Positions 25,701-40,700 of a stretch of DNA of 57,502 nt are shown in pieces. The notes below the pieces were generated by a model. The model saw only the letters and a program-made list of their open reading frames with translations, was not told the origin of the DNA and searched no databases. Each line of letters opens with the position of its first letter. Position 1 is the stretch's first letter. A program made the translations under genes and the position numbers. The stretch comes from Hofstenia miamia (lineage: Eukaryota > Xenacoelomorpha > Acoela > Hofsteniidae), in assembly GCA_900660155.1 (NCBI GenBank), contig CABFPE010000113.1, positions 143,281 through 200,782 on the forward strand, written 5' to 3'.

Positions 25701-28700
25701 CGTTTTAAAAGCTAGTAGTAGATATAAATAGTTCACTAAATTTCAAGAATTTTCTTGAAACAAAAATTAGAAATGTTGCTATCTTTAACTCGAAACTAAA
25801 AATTGTAAAAAACTGTATTCCAACAAATTTTCTTATTAAATTCTGTAAGTCAAATATATATGGAATTCTAAGTTATGGTTCAATTCTTTGTGCTGGTGAG
25901 CATAAACTTGTTTGGAATCGTCTTACCAACATAACTAACTGGACCATTAATATAATTGCTGATATACCCAGATATTCTCATGTTACTCCTTACTATTTAA
26001 ATTACAAAATTTTGCGGCCATTTAGCTATGTGAAATACCTTGCTACGCTATATTTTTTAGGAATTATATTTGGAAAAAACTTATTTTTTCCAAAGGAATG
26101 TGTAAATCAGAGTTTGCGTTATAATAATAGACGCAAAATGTTTCTAAAAACTCAGCGTATTAACAATGCCTATGGAAAGTATACGTTTTTTAATGTAGCT
26201 GCCAATATATTTAATAATCTTCCGATTGACATTAGATCCTTAGACAATGCAAGTAGAAATGCTATACATATGTTTTTCTTAAATGAAAAAAGTACTTCTA
26301 AGGATTATTCATGTAACTTTAAAGTGCCTTAGCTGGTAACAAATTGAAAATCTGTACAACCAAAACCTTTTTGTTTTTATAGTTTATAGTGGATTAATAA
26401 ATCGATTTAAATGTAGTAGTAGTAGTAGCAGCAGTTTATTTCTGTTACATAATTCATTCAAATAATTAATGATACGTCAAAAAGCTTTTCTAAACAAAAT
26501 ATTAGCAAATATTTAAGTTTCAATAAGAGGAAAAACATATTTACTAAACATATTCGAATAAATAATAATTTTATGAAATTTTTTTGGTTCTTAATGGCGG
26601 CTTCAATATATAACAATTTATCCAGTATGATTAAAGATGCAAAAATCTTATCAAAAAATCTTAAAATGCAAATCTGTAATAACTTAAGAACTGAATATCC
26701 TCGCAAAAGTTATTCCTGTAATTTTAAAGTTCCATAAGTATAAAGGCATGCTTAGTTTTGTATGAGATTTATGTTACTGCTTTGTGTAGTTTATAGATGC
26801 TAATAAATTCATTTAAATAGTAAATAAATGTATCATAAATGCAAATCAATGCTACACTACAAATTTTGTATAAGTTTTTGTATACATAGATATGTACACA
26901 CTAATTACAAACTACTATTTTCAAAATACTTACAATGCAGCATTATTTACAAACTATTTACAAATTTACAGTAACTAAATTTTGTAAATATTGAAAAAAC
27001 GTATATTTTAATAATTCCACCTCCGCTAGAAGTCTCCCAGAAACGACTTCATGGCCTGTTTTAGCATGGCCTCGATTCGAACGGAGGCATTTGGTCAATA
27101 AGAAGATTCTCTAAATATCTATGGAACGAACATTCATAAGTTTTCTCGTTAGATAGAAATACAGATTATTAGATTCATCGGTTGTTCATTTCTTATTTAT
27201 TTGATAGGTGCCGCTTACACAAGACCAGCATTCGACACTAGTCTTTAATTCGGATTGGGACAAAAATTTCTGTATGAACACTCGCCTATTATCTCAACTG
27301 TTTCAATCTCTAGCAAGCCCAAACTCGCACAATCACCCTATTTGAACACCTTGGCTTTATTATATTATTAAAAAATATAGCGCTGTTTCTCTCTGTAAGA
27401 ACACCAAAAGCTCGTTCTAGCTAGAATAATCTTTTTGTGAGAACACACCCTTACATACACACATGTATACAATTTATGTGTATTGAAATTAGCTAAGGAA
27501 GCCAAGCCACTAACAGTCTTTTGATTGACGATATTAGTATTTCACTATACAGGGTGTTCCACAAAAATGTCCCCTACTTTATAATTGATTATAACCCCGC
27601 CTTACATTAACATATTTTAACATTTTTTTTTCAAAATGTATTAAATTTTGTTTTTTTCGAATAATTTAAGTTCCTGGAAATTGGTTGAATAACCAATTCA
27701 CATTGATCGATTTTCTGAAAGGATAGAAAACTATTTGTTGAAAGTATAATATAACAAACAAACAAAAATCAATATCTTAAATAACGTTTATTTACATAAT
27801 AATTCATTTCATAAAATTTCATAATTTCATCATTTGAAGACCTCTAAAAGACTAGAGAGCAAACAATTGTCATCGTATTGGAATATGAAGTAACGAAAAA
27901 CTATGAACAAGTTAGAAGAGCATTTAGTGACCATTTCCCGGCAAGAAACTCGCCGGAAAGAAGACAGTGTATCGCACTGCTAGAAAATTCAATGAACATG
28001 GAAATATCCTCAACCAAAACAAAGGAAACTCAAGACGAAAAATAACTCAAAGAACAGAAAATAATATCGCAATTAATTACTGAGAATCCTAAAATCTCTA
28101 CGAGGCGCAATGACACCAACCTCTCCAAGTCAACATTCCATTCGATTTTAACGGTAGATCTTGGTCTTCATCGGAACAAGATGCAAATCAAACATGAGTT
28201 ACAACCCAATGACTATTACAGGAGGAGAGCGTTTTTGCAATTGGTTTATTTTGAAAGATCAAAGGTTTACGGAAAGGTTGGTAGTTACGGACGAGGCAGC
28301 ATTTTCTATGAACGGAAGAGTGAATATTCAAAATGCTAGGTTTTGGAGTAATAATCAACCAGAAGGAAATGTGGTTGAAAAAAGCATACAAAGAGAAAAG
28401 CTGTCGGTTTGGGCTAGTTTATGCGGAAATGGAAATGTGATTGGAACCTACTTTTATGATGGAAATCTAACAGGAGAATTTTATTTAGAAATGTTGAATG
28501 AATTGAGCATTCCATCATTAGAACTTGCTTATCCCGGTAATCAATTTCAACGCCTTTGGTTTCAACAGGACGGTGCTCCTGCCCATCGTCGAATCATAGT
28601 TAAAGACAGATTGCAAGAAGTCTTTGGGAAGCGAATTATTTTTCTTAGAAATGAAGTGAATGGCCACCAAGAAGCCCTGACCTTACTCCATTTGATTTTT

Positions 28701-31700
28701 TTCTTGGGGATGTGTAAAGGAACAAATTTTCAAAACAACACCTCCATCATTAATGATTCTTCGACAACGTATTGAAGAAGTGTTTCAAGATCTGAAAGAA
28801 ACGGTGGAATGATTAAAAAATCTCTTCGTTCAATGGTTTACAGAAGTCATACTTGCCTTGAGAGAAATGGAGGGCATGTCTAAAGATAAATTATTTTATG
28901 TAAATAAGCGTTATTTAAGAAAATGATTTTTGTTTGTTCGTTATATTATACTTTGAACAAATAGTTTTCTACCCTTTCAGAAAATTGATCACTGTGAATT
29001 GGTTATTCAACCGATTTCCGGGAACTTAAATTATTCGAAAAGAAAACAAAATTTACTACATTTTGAAAAAAAATTATTAAAATATGTAAATTTAAGGCAT
29101 AGATATAATCAATTATAAAGTAGGGGACATTTTGTGGGACACCCTGTACTGTATGCATCAGTTTTGCAGAAATGATTTCAAACTGCATTAAATGCCCCCT
29201 TTGGAAAAATGATAGGCTGCATCTGCAAGATGGAATTACATTATTGATATTGATTGTCATTTATTTCCTGATAACATAGTTCTAACCTCACTTGGGCTAT
29301 AGTTTAACGATACCTGCTATTAATGCATATTCAATGTAAGAATTAAGAAATCAGAGAAATTGGTAAATAGAATTCTTTCTCTCTTATATAGCATTGACCT
29401 CATTTCTAAGTTTATTCTCAGTTCATTTTGTTACATAATATTTTCTTGCTGATGCCTTAAAGGTAATTGATGCTTCAAACTGTAACTTCAAACTTCATGT
29501 ATTTTGGTTTCTCTTTAATGCTAAAGAATTTGGAAAAAATTGCAATCTAATGTTCAAATTCTAAACGTCACCCTAAACGTTGATTGACTGCCGTAATTGC
29601 AGTTGGTTTCTGTCATAATACTAAAATTATTCTAATTTTTAAATATTTTTTGCTAGAAGGAATTATACACCGCCACTAACAGTTATTTGATATATCTGTC
29701 ATTTTATGAAAATGAAGTAATCTATATTAGCAGCTGCATTGCAAAGATGTTGAAGAAATCACCAGACAGGAAATATTGCAAAGATTTCGCTACTTTTGAT
29801 GGACATAATTTAGTTTATGAATATCAAATTGATTTCGAGTTACACTTACAAATCCCTCATAAGATATATTACTGTGTTCAATAAGTCTATAGAGTTGGGC
29901 TATAGAGAAAACCCGCGCACACCTATGTCAAATATTACATACAATTTATGTAGGTATATATGTTAGCCAATCAAATAATAACAATTAGCCAATCAGCATA
30001 TTTGATATAAATGTGACGTTTATTTTTTCAGTACTGTCATTATTTAGTGCAACGGATTATGGCAGCAGAAATTGATGTCAGCATCAATATGTTTAAATTC
30101 TACGTGTATACCGAGATGAAGCGTGGATTGAAACCGAAGACTATACACAACAACCTGCTTTCAGTCTGGGGTGACAAATCACCAGCATATTCGACTATTT
30201 GTTTCTGGTGTAATAACAAAAACTGCAGCTCATTTGATCAAGCACTTAGAAGCGGAAGACCAACATCATCTTCTACAGCCAACAATATTCAGGAAATTAA
30301 TGAACTCATTGATGATGATCCTCACCTTTCGATCCGAGATTTGAATCTTCTCACAGGCGTCAGCATTGGAACAATCCATCACATTCTACACGATGAACTT
30401 CATCTGCGTAGTGTTTATTCTGCATGGGTACCGCACCAACTATCGGATAATGTCAAACTGCAACGTGTGCAGTGCGCGCAATCGATCATCGAATTGTTTG
30501 GTCGTCTGGGTAACTCCAAGTACGACCTTTACGCTGTTTAAGATGAAACGATTATCCTCTTTGAACAACCACCTACAAAACGCGGCAGCCGTGTATGGTT
30601 AAAAGAAGGTGAGAAAAGACCACAAGTGGCATCATTGAGGGCGCAAACACAACGAAAGGTTATGTTAGCAATTGCGTTTACTGCTAATAAACGTTTCAGT
30701 GTCAATGCTTACCCTTCTGGCACATTTATGGATTCGGAAGCATATGTGAATTTCATAAGAAAGACAGGTGATAAATGGCGTGCGCTCCGATCGGCACCAG
30801 TAACACTTGACAAATTACACTGGCAACATGACAATGCCAGATGTCATGTATCACGCCACACGACAGAATTTTTCCAACGACGCAATATCAATTTGGTAAA
30901 ACAGAGTCCATACTCACCGGACTTCAATTTACTCGATCGGTGGGTGAATTCTAAAATCAAGAACTATCTGCGAGACGACCCATGTGACTCTGAAGAAGAA
31001 GTAGTACAAGCATCGTTGCGGTGTCTCAGTTAACAAGCTGGAAAGGCACTGCCATCAAGTTATTGAACAGGGAGGACTCTATATTACTGATTGATATAGT
31101 TTATTTCTAATTCTCATGATAAATATAGTTTTTGGAATTAAACTCTATAGACTTATTGAACACAGTAATATGTGACATTGTTCAATTTTTTCAACTTTTT
31201 ATTACAAATCAAGACGAATTAGCGCAAAGTTTAACAATGAATTGCTGTGCAATATATTGCCGTTCCTGAAATAATTAATTTCCACAGTGAATATGTTCAT
31301 TATCTGGTCATCAAGAATAATTACACGCTATTGCATAAACAGACAAAGTTAAAAGACTCCTTTAAATCATCTAAAGTGAATATATTCAAACATCTAAATC
31401 TTTAAAGAAAAAACTTGTTTTCAACAACCTTTGTATCAATTTTTGTATTTTTAGAAATGCTATGTGTTGATAACATTTTATATTGATTTTTGGCTATACA
31501 GGGTTTCTTAAACTTAGTCTAAGGATTGAAAATGTCTTTTGTTTTTAAGCTATGCAATGGATTTCAACACGATTTAATACACACCTAATATAGATTATGG
31601 CATTTTATTTGCATTTTGAAATCAGCGACCTTTAACTCCAGTTATGACCTTTGGAGTAAAAGTTGAACCCAAGAAATCGATTTCTATGTTACAGTTTTCC

Positions 31701-34700
31701 AATCTTTTAGCTGGCTACAACATACACATTTCTTTCTAGATATTGGTGTGTCTCCAACACGTCATTGCCATCATTCTTTTCTATCCAAAAGATTTTTCAT
31801 GGTTATCTAACTTTGATAAAATATAATTGTTGTTGAACAAAAATGTGCTTTTACTCAAAAGGTCATAACTGAAGTTAAAAGTCGCGGATTTCAAAAATTC
31901 AAAATGTTAAAAAATGCCACAATCTATAGTAGGTCATGTTGAAGTCTATTGCATCATTTAAAAAATTAAAAGTTTAAAATCCTTAGACTAAGTTGGAGAC
32001 AACCCGTATATTGCATTATTTACTTATTCAGCCTCATTTTTTACTTGCTGGATGATGTCAGACTCGGTAGAAAAGGCCTTCTGAATTAATATCAAGAACT
32101 CCTTCCATAGTTTATCTCGCACAACTATTCTGCAAAAGGCAAAATAAACTTTAATAAGCTTCTATCTGAGTACGTTTTTGTTGGAATTGGGGAGTCATAT
32201 CATTCGTTCGACAAGTAGAGTTCAGCAAGAAGACCCTATAGGGTTATTTTCCATTATCATCTATCCGAAATGTCAAGCCTTGTGTTAAAAACTTTCTATA
32301 CCTTAATAGTGGTACTTTTGTGGGATCTGTTTAACCTTTAGTTAATATATTCAGTTTCTACACTAAAGCAATAGCCGGAATCGGTTTGGATATCAACATG
32401 GCTCAGAAGAACCTAACAGCTGAGTTGAATACCGTAATCTTTAACAGCATCCTCAGCAATACTTCCAGCATTCGAAATAGAGTGAGGCTGTGCTCTTGCT
32501 CTGAAGGCTTTTGGTCTTAAATCGCTCGCTCAGAGTTTGAGCAGCTCTGTGCTATCGCCTCGGACTTCCACTTGACAGAAATGAGCAGCCCTGCCATTTA
32601 CTGCGAATATGAATGTGTTGCTAATGTGATGGTGATAAAATATATTATCATCATCATATATTATAATTCGCGTATAAAGCTGTGCTTGGTCTCATTTCTT
32701 AGAAGAAAAATTCACCATGTGTTTCGCTCTCGTCCTGAAAGTAGCTTACGCTGTCGTCCTGCAGATATTGAGGTTGCCATTACCAGTTCCTTGTAATTAA
32801 CAACCTTGTTAGAATTATTACTGGTGACGCTCTCGAAGTTGCAGATGATTATACAATAATGCCGCAGCTTGTCTTGATTCAGGATTCATTCACTTCAATT
32901 CTTTGTCTGCCGAATTTCTTGAAGTTTGATCTCTTCTCGCCATCAAGCCCCTCAGAAGAATAGGTTCATGGCTGCTGCTCAGCGTGTCAATAATAAGCAG
33001 AAATCAGGCAGTATCTCCAGCAACTTTCTGTGATCTTTTGGAGGGAGGGGGTAACACCATTCTTAACTTCACACTATTGCACAGCTTATACAAAAAATAT
33101 GCAGACTAATTCAAAAATAATGGAGAAAGAATTAAAGAAAAATTATTGTTTCTTCAGTGTTTTCATATCAGCATAACGGTTGGCTTGAAATCATTCCATT
33201 TCCAAACTCTAGAACAGAACTAGATAAACTCAAATGCATTCTGGGTAGGAAGTTGAAAATATCTCATCATTCATGAAGATGACTACATACTATATTAAAA
33301 ATTTACTTAATCCCATCTGAATTATATTTCATCAAAAACAACATATCGTGAGTAAATAAAAATGATTCTCAGAAAATTACAACAGTTATGTCTACAATTA
33401 ATGTATTTACTTTTGAAGAAATCTAGCCAAAGCTACAAACGGCGACCCGCAACCTTCGACATCGCAGCCAATGAATTTCGAGTAAAAATATCAGAATGAA
33501 ATCAAAAACAGAATAGTGTAGATCTTAACCTTATATTAGGTTGATAAAACAATGCAGACGTTTTCAAAATGATTAGGTTTTATAACGTTGATAATAGATA
33601 ATGATTTACAGGAGTGGATTTTGTTGTAAAAGAACTCAATTTTATAAAACACTACCTCCACCCGAACCGTAGTTCGCACAGTGAGATCCGACTCGACCAT
33701 ATTTGCGCAGTTTGCGGGTCATGTAATAACCTGCTCAGATAAACTACACCAGTTTCCAAATTTAGATAAACCTATTAATTATAGAATAAACGTACCTATA
33801 ACAACAGCGGCATGATTAACACGTGGAGTGCACATTGGTGATAGGAAAGCCCATGAATTTGAAAGTGGACAATAGCATTCGACAGAATCGAATATCATAG
33901 AGTCCGACTCGCCACCTAAATGACTAGTTTTAAAATATTCCTCAATGCTGCCTATACAGATCATTCAACAATTTGATTAATGAATTTAAATTTGTAGACG
34001 GTAACACTAAAACATCACAATTAAACAAATAAAATATATTTGAATGAAAAAAAAACAAGCAACAGGGAAAATCATTTCAGGATTTCTTACTAGTATATAT
34101 ATATATCTTCCAACCAGAGATGGGCATCGGGTACCAGGTTCTGTCGGGTAATCTGGATAAAATGTACAATTATTTTTAAGCTAATGACGATAACTTAAAT
34201 TATCTTTTAGTCTCGCAAACAAGTATACGCAATCTACATCATCAAGGCACAAAGGGAATACATAATACGTTAATAGTCCTTCATGTCATTGGCCCCACTA
34301 ATGACGTTTAAGACCCGATTCACACGAGACTGATTTTGGAGCAATATACATTCTTTAATAACTTCTAATTATATTTACTTCCTGTAAAGTTAAATACAGT
34401 CCATGTGAATTGACATTCCCTCAAATTCTGGTAAGTCTATCGAGATTTGATTTAATAGCATTATATCTTAATTTTACTGCTATTCTGTTTGAATTTATTT
34501 GTTTGAAATTCATGTACATTTCATATTGAGTAGTCACTGTTTCTTCGGGGAATGTCGGGTAAAGGAATCAATAGTCGGTTCGGTTGATTAAATTGTGTGT
34601 CGGGTCGGGTGCAGTTCTTTTATAGAATGTCCATCACTGCTTCCAACGCTAATCTATCAATATTTTACTATCAAAATTGGGGTGAAAAAATCCAAAAAGC

Positions 34701-37700
34701 AAGATTAGCAAATGAAAGTTAAGTTCCACTAAACAGAGAGCAACTTCTCTAAGATAATTTGTAAAAAATAGTTAAACAGAGTGATAAAAACCTATAGTCA
34801 AAAATTTGATCCAAAAACATGTTGGAAAATGAAGTATACATGTCAGAAACGAAAACTTTACAAATATTTATTACCTGGGGTAAGGCCCCGTACCGGACAT
34901 GAGAAGGTATCTGAACGTAGTATGATTATTTGGTCGTGTTGGGTGCAGGATCTTAATTCTCTTTTTTAAAATCATTAGGTCTAGTATATATAAATCTATA
35001 TGTACATGTATTTTGTGTGACACTAATCTTAATGTAGATTTATAGTGGAAATTACAAGATAGTACCAAACCACATAAAATAAATTCTCTTCATCTATTGT
35101 AAAGAGTTCCATTTCAGTGTCATCTTTTTTGACATTGCATTAATAAAAATATAGTATGAAACGCAAAAAGAGCAAGTTGTTAACTTAAAAGACATTCCAT
35201 ATCGTTTGCATTGAATAAGTGTAATTTTCTTATTTTAGAATGTCATGCATGCAGTGCAGTGTAGTATCAATTATGGTTATGAGGTTTGATGCTTGAATTG
35301 TCAATTAATAAATGAAACTTATAATTAATGTCTACTGGAAATGGATTTAACGGACTTAGTATACGGGCACGGACGGACTAACGGGTCTATTTATACATAC
35401 GGGCTATAGGTCTCGCGCGGGCCCTACCCTAGTTTAAAACAATAATCAATTTGTGTCTTTCTTCCCTGCTTAGAAATCCAATAGTAGTTAACTACTAAAT
35501 AATCAATTGATTGTATTACTATTAAAATGACTCATTTTAAGCACTGATTATCATATTCAGTTACAAACTTCAAACATTGTTTTACCCCATGTACACATTT
35601 CATATCATAACCTAGTAAAATTAAAAATGAATTGAATAATAGGAACTACAATAAAGTGGAAAGTATCACAATTAAAATAGTTACCAAGCGCATAAACTTT
35701 GTTTGATAAATTCACCAATGTATGTCCAAATCTAGGCATGTGCATCGAAGGAAGAACTGTCCACTCGTGGGTAGAAGTATCGAACTTCTCTACTAAATCA
35801 AGTGACTGAAAATCATCATCAGTTGTTCTGGCTAAACCGCCAAGCTGCGCTTTAGTAAGGCCACCAGTGATAAGCACAAATTTTCTGGCCTTTCTTCTTG
35901 GAAAACAGAAATCATCCTAAATAACATCGCACACATATTTTTTAGAAAATACGACAAAAATCAGTTAATGACAACAATCCCTCATTTTGATTTCGCTTAC
36001 AATTTAAATATTCTGAAAAACAGTAGTGAAAAGTAATTAATAGCATATAATTGAAACATTTTGAAACAAATTTAAATTTTTTAAAATACTGCGATCGAGT
36101 TCAAAAGTAATCAAAGTAATATTTGTTCCTATTGAAAGTATAAATTGAAATTGAGAAAGATATGCTACCTGCAGGGTTTCTTTTCATAATATATTTTAGG
36201 AACCCACAATTTTACAACTAACCTCCCATGAATGAATACTTGTTAGTGATCAGTTCACCTGCGACCTCATTACTATAAGTTAGCGAATATTTATCATTAT
36301 TGAAGAAACTATTCATGTATCAAGTAAGCTAGTTTTGTAATAAAATATCTGAATGTATCAACTTTTGATTTTGAATAATAGCCTCGCAAAGTTCAAGGTA
36401 ATGTTGAAAATATTGGCCCCTAATTGTTATAAATCAACTGTTATGTAACAGATTCTAAAAACTTCTTAATGTCAAATACGCGTTTGACAGTACACACATT
36501 ATAGAGATTTTTTACCAAAGAAATGCATAGATTTTTTTTTTTATTACATATAAAAAAAATATTTTTAGAGAGCGGGTAATAGAATTGTTTTTTCTCGGCA
36601 AGTTAGAAATCTTATAGGTCTTAATTGTCATTAAATTTAAGGTTATATTGAGATATTTTAAATCAATATTCTTGGATGCCCTGATCAGTATTGCCAATAA
36701 CAATATCAAATAATTAATATTTATAGACATGATTATTCAACTGCATATTGTTATAAATAGATGTTTATCACACATTAGATGATTAATTGATACAATTGCT
36801 GTACCCAGATCCGGAGCGTACATATTCAAAAAATGTACCGGATCCACCCGATCCGGAAACCAAACAGACGTAAATCAGCGACAGAAATTCAAATGTCTAC
36901 AGTAATTATACCCGAAGACCGATAATTCTCCGAACTTAAAACCCTAATGTTGCAATGCATATATTGTTTCTAAAGAGTTCGTTTTCTTAAACTATATACA
37001 CTAATCATTCTTGAGCTAAATAGGAAATATTGAATTGGTTAATTTAGATAATTCACAAAACATTTGATAGATTTTGCACTATTGCAATTAAATGCACCGA
37101 GTACAATGTCTCAACTCTTGAAATTTGGCATTTTTTTACCAATCTAGATGTGTATCTCATCTCATGTTAATAGTTATGATTCTACCAACACTCGTAAATT
37201 GAAAATTCGAGAAAACATTCACTGGTGATGGTTATTAAGAAAGCGATGGAATAGTTTGAAAACAATTGGGTAATGTAGTAAATGGTAAAGGGTTCGAACA
37301 TTACTTTGGAAAAATCGAAAATTATACGATGAAGTCGGTTAGTTGTTGGTTCTTAAAAATCTAAGAGAATCATTGAAATGCATTCCGATAAATAGCAGAT
37401 CATCAAACAGCAAACATAAAGATATAAAAACAATGAATATCAAAATGTAAAAAAATCTTACCAGCCACTAAATTTAAGCGAAAATATTAGAGTGTAAATT
37501 TTATTATTAATAGTGCGAAAAACTTTAAGAGATTTACAAAATAAACAAGTGAAGAAGAGCACTTAGACACATGGTATTTGCTTAAGCACAAAATAAATCA
37601 CATGTTGCGAAGAATTTTAAGCTATAAATATGTTAAAATTCAAACAGGCATTCGCATTCTATATTTATATAGAATAAAATAAACAAATAATCCATTTCGA

Positions 37701-40700
37701 TTATATTACGAGAATAAATTTTATATGAAATTTAAATATACATTTTAGAACATTATAAATGACTAAATCTTTGTTATAAAGAAAGGTAAAACTTAAACAT
37801 TTAATATACATTGTATTTGTAATAGTCAACGAAACCTAATTTCAAACGCTCTAATCTAATTAACAAAATTGTAAAAAACTCACTTCCAAAATATTGTCAC
37901 CCTTAGGCTCTCTGTTAGCAAGCTGTTGAATGGCATCTCTAAGTGAAGAATGTTTGACTTTATTTAACAAGGCTGCTACCGATGTCTTCTGGATTATATT
38001 AAAACGAACATGCTTGAATACCTCTTTCAAATATATGAAACGCCCATCTATGTTGCTTTCAAACCAATTGGTAGCCACGCACAAAACCTAAAAACATGCT
38101 AGAAACAAAATCCTTACCTATTGCAACCAATTTTTTTGGTAAACATTGAAGTAATTATCACTGATTCAAAATTGAGATTGATTAGCTTTATTTATAATTC
38201 CTTTTTAAAAATGGCTTTACAGTACAAAAGAAATTTCATTTTAGCAGTAATATTTGGATACTAGCATGAGTTATCAGAGTGTGCGCACATTTCAACCTAT
38301 ACATCTCCAGGAAGTTCAATGCAGTTCCTGGCAGAATTCAGAGCATTTTCCAGCCGAAATATGATAGCTGCACACCTTGAATTTTAAATTTCCAGCCAGT
38401 TTCTGATAGAAATTGACACAAATAACCTATTGGATGAAATTTCGCCAGCGAGTCAAATATTAGACAGATGTAGCCATATAATACACCAGAATTTTCTTAT
38501 TGTAATCACGTGATAACCCTTTTCAACAATGGACACATTATGTTCAGTTAATATCAAAAATATAAATAGGTCTGTACCATTGATATAATTGAAAATATCT
38601 AAGAAAAAAAATCCCTCAAAACAGACTATTCATAAATCATTTTAGTTTCTATAATTCAATGTATTTAAACAAAAATTAATTTTGCTAGAGGAAAACAAAT
38701 GTTTTTTTTATTTGACGTTGAATTAATGTCTTGAGAAACGGCGAGAAGATGAGACAACGCTATACGCTGCTAAATCCTTCAATGGAGGATGCCAAATTTA
38801 AACATCTTGTTGCAGATTTTTAAATCACAGTAGCGCATTTTAAGAAATGTGTCGATTGCGAATGGTGCAATAAGAAAGGCTAATTTGCAGCAATCATGAT
38901 GGAAAAGACAAACAAGTGAAAGTATCCATATAGTTTGTTGTATCAAGTTGTGATTAACAAGATCACTAGATAATGGAGTTGTTACTGCAATTTCGAATTT
39001 TGGTCAGGAACCTATTCCTACCGTTACTTGTTAGTCCAATAAAAACTTTGATTTATTGGAAATTAGGTACATTATCACAAAATGTTTAAATTACATAGTA
39101 CCACAATGTACAGTAATAAATCTCAAAACAGAAACATTATAAACTGCGGCTAGCAGCATTTGGACGCAAACCAATTAGATGTGGTAGTCCTAAAAAATGG
39201 AAATTTTTGCCAGTCATGCATCGCGCAAGAGCTCCGCAAATCATGTTCTATTTTATTAAGAGTCCCAGATCAGAGCATCAACAATTTGAGAACCCCTACT
39301 CTAAATCATACCCGTGAATCAAAAGCCCGTAAGACAATTTTACATTTTCTCAGCTATCTTCAATTTATTATATGTAAACAATTTGCTTTAGTTTTTATAA
39401 ACAGAATTACAAAATAAATATAAAAATACTTTAATCCAGCAGAAAACACATTTTGATTTTTATTGCTAGAGTAAACGTACTGCAACTTATAATCAATTCG
39501 ATGATATGTTGTAATTTTTTAGAAAAGTATAAAATTAAATCATTAAAATGTCTTACCTGATACTCGGAAGTGATTTTAATATCTTCACTTGATATCAAAG
39601 TGACCAAGTGTTGAACACTCAGATTTTGAAATTGGAACGGCTCTATAAATTCACAAAAGTGGTCCTTAATCCAGACTTCACAAAATTTGGCTAAGGAATA
39701 ACAAGAATATCTTAGAGCCAAAGTCCATATAGAAATAGCATTTGTAGTCGATATGTTAGAACGAAGAAAGATGCAACATATATCTACAGCATCAGGTAAA
39801 ACTAGCATATCTGCTGCGATTAATAGATCCACACACGTGTTAGCACATAGCTTTAGTTTCCCAGTATACATGAATTCCAGTAATTCAGAAAATGCAGTTG
39901 ACGTAACACCAGAAATTGGAATCTAAGTACAGAATCATGATATATATTCATTGAATTTAATAATGTGAGAAAATTACAATATCACCTTTACAAATTCAAT
40001 TGCATTTAGAAAATGACAGCGGTTTGATAAATATCCAAAGTATTTCTCCGCAAAAGCTTAATAAAGTCGAAGTCGGTACGGAAATAAATGCGATTAGGTA
40101 CTAGTTTAGGACTGGTGTAATTCGCAAGTTTACTAATTAAAAGTAGTAGCGCACATTGTTACTCATTAAATTATATTTAAGGTCAAAAATCTAATAAAAA
40201 ATATCTTTCATGCATACTTTTTACACGAAAACAAACAATAAACTTAATGCACAGATGTGTTGAATACATCCGAGGTTATGATTTAAGGATCACACCGCTG
40301 CTTAAGTACTGTAAATTATATATGTTATGATTTGTTATTTAAGGGGAAGCTTCAATATTTTTCGAACTAGAATTAAAACGGATCTTATTGAACTTATTAG
40401 CATAATGAAAAGCTTAAGCCGTGAAAATTAACTGAAATATCGTAAACTGTAAACCTCTACTGAATTCCTTTCAATCATTGATAGAGAAAACATTGCAGCA
40501 AAATATGGACTAGCTGAAACCAGCACGGCCTTATGAGCAGGAAACACATTATTCTCTACAAGAATGTTGACATCACAGAACGAAGGTGATTGGTTGCGTA
40601 AAGAGGAAATATTTGTTAAGAGTCGCATGCTATAATCGACATGAGCATGATACAGCGACGAGGACGAAGCACATTCAGAACCATCAGTAGACTCTTTTGG

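Noticed and set aside
39160..39417. 85-aa plus-strand open frame in KLHL intron 2
   Set aside because: No recognisable domain, no splice partner and ordinary intron composition.
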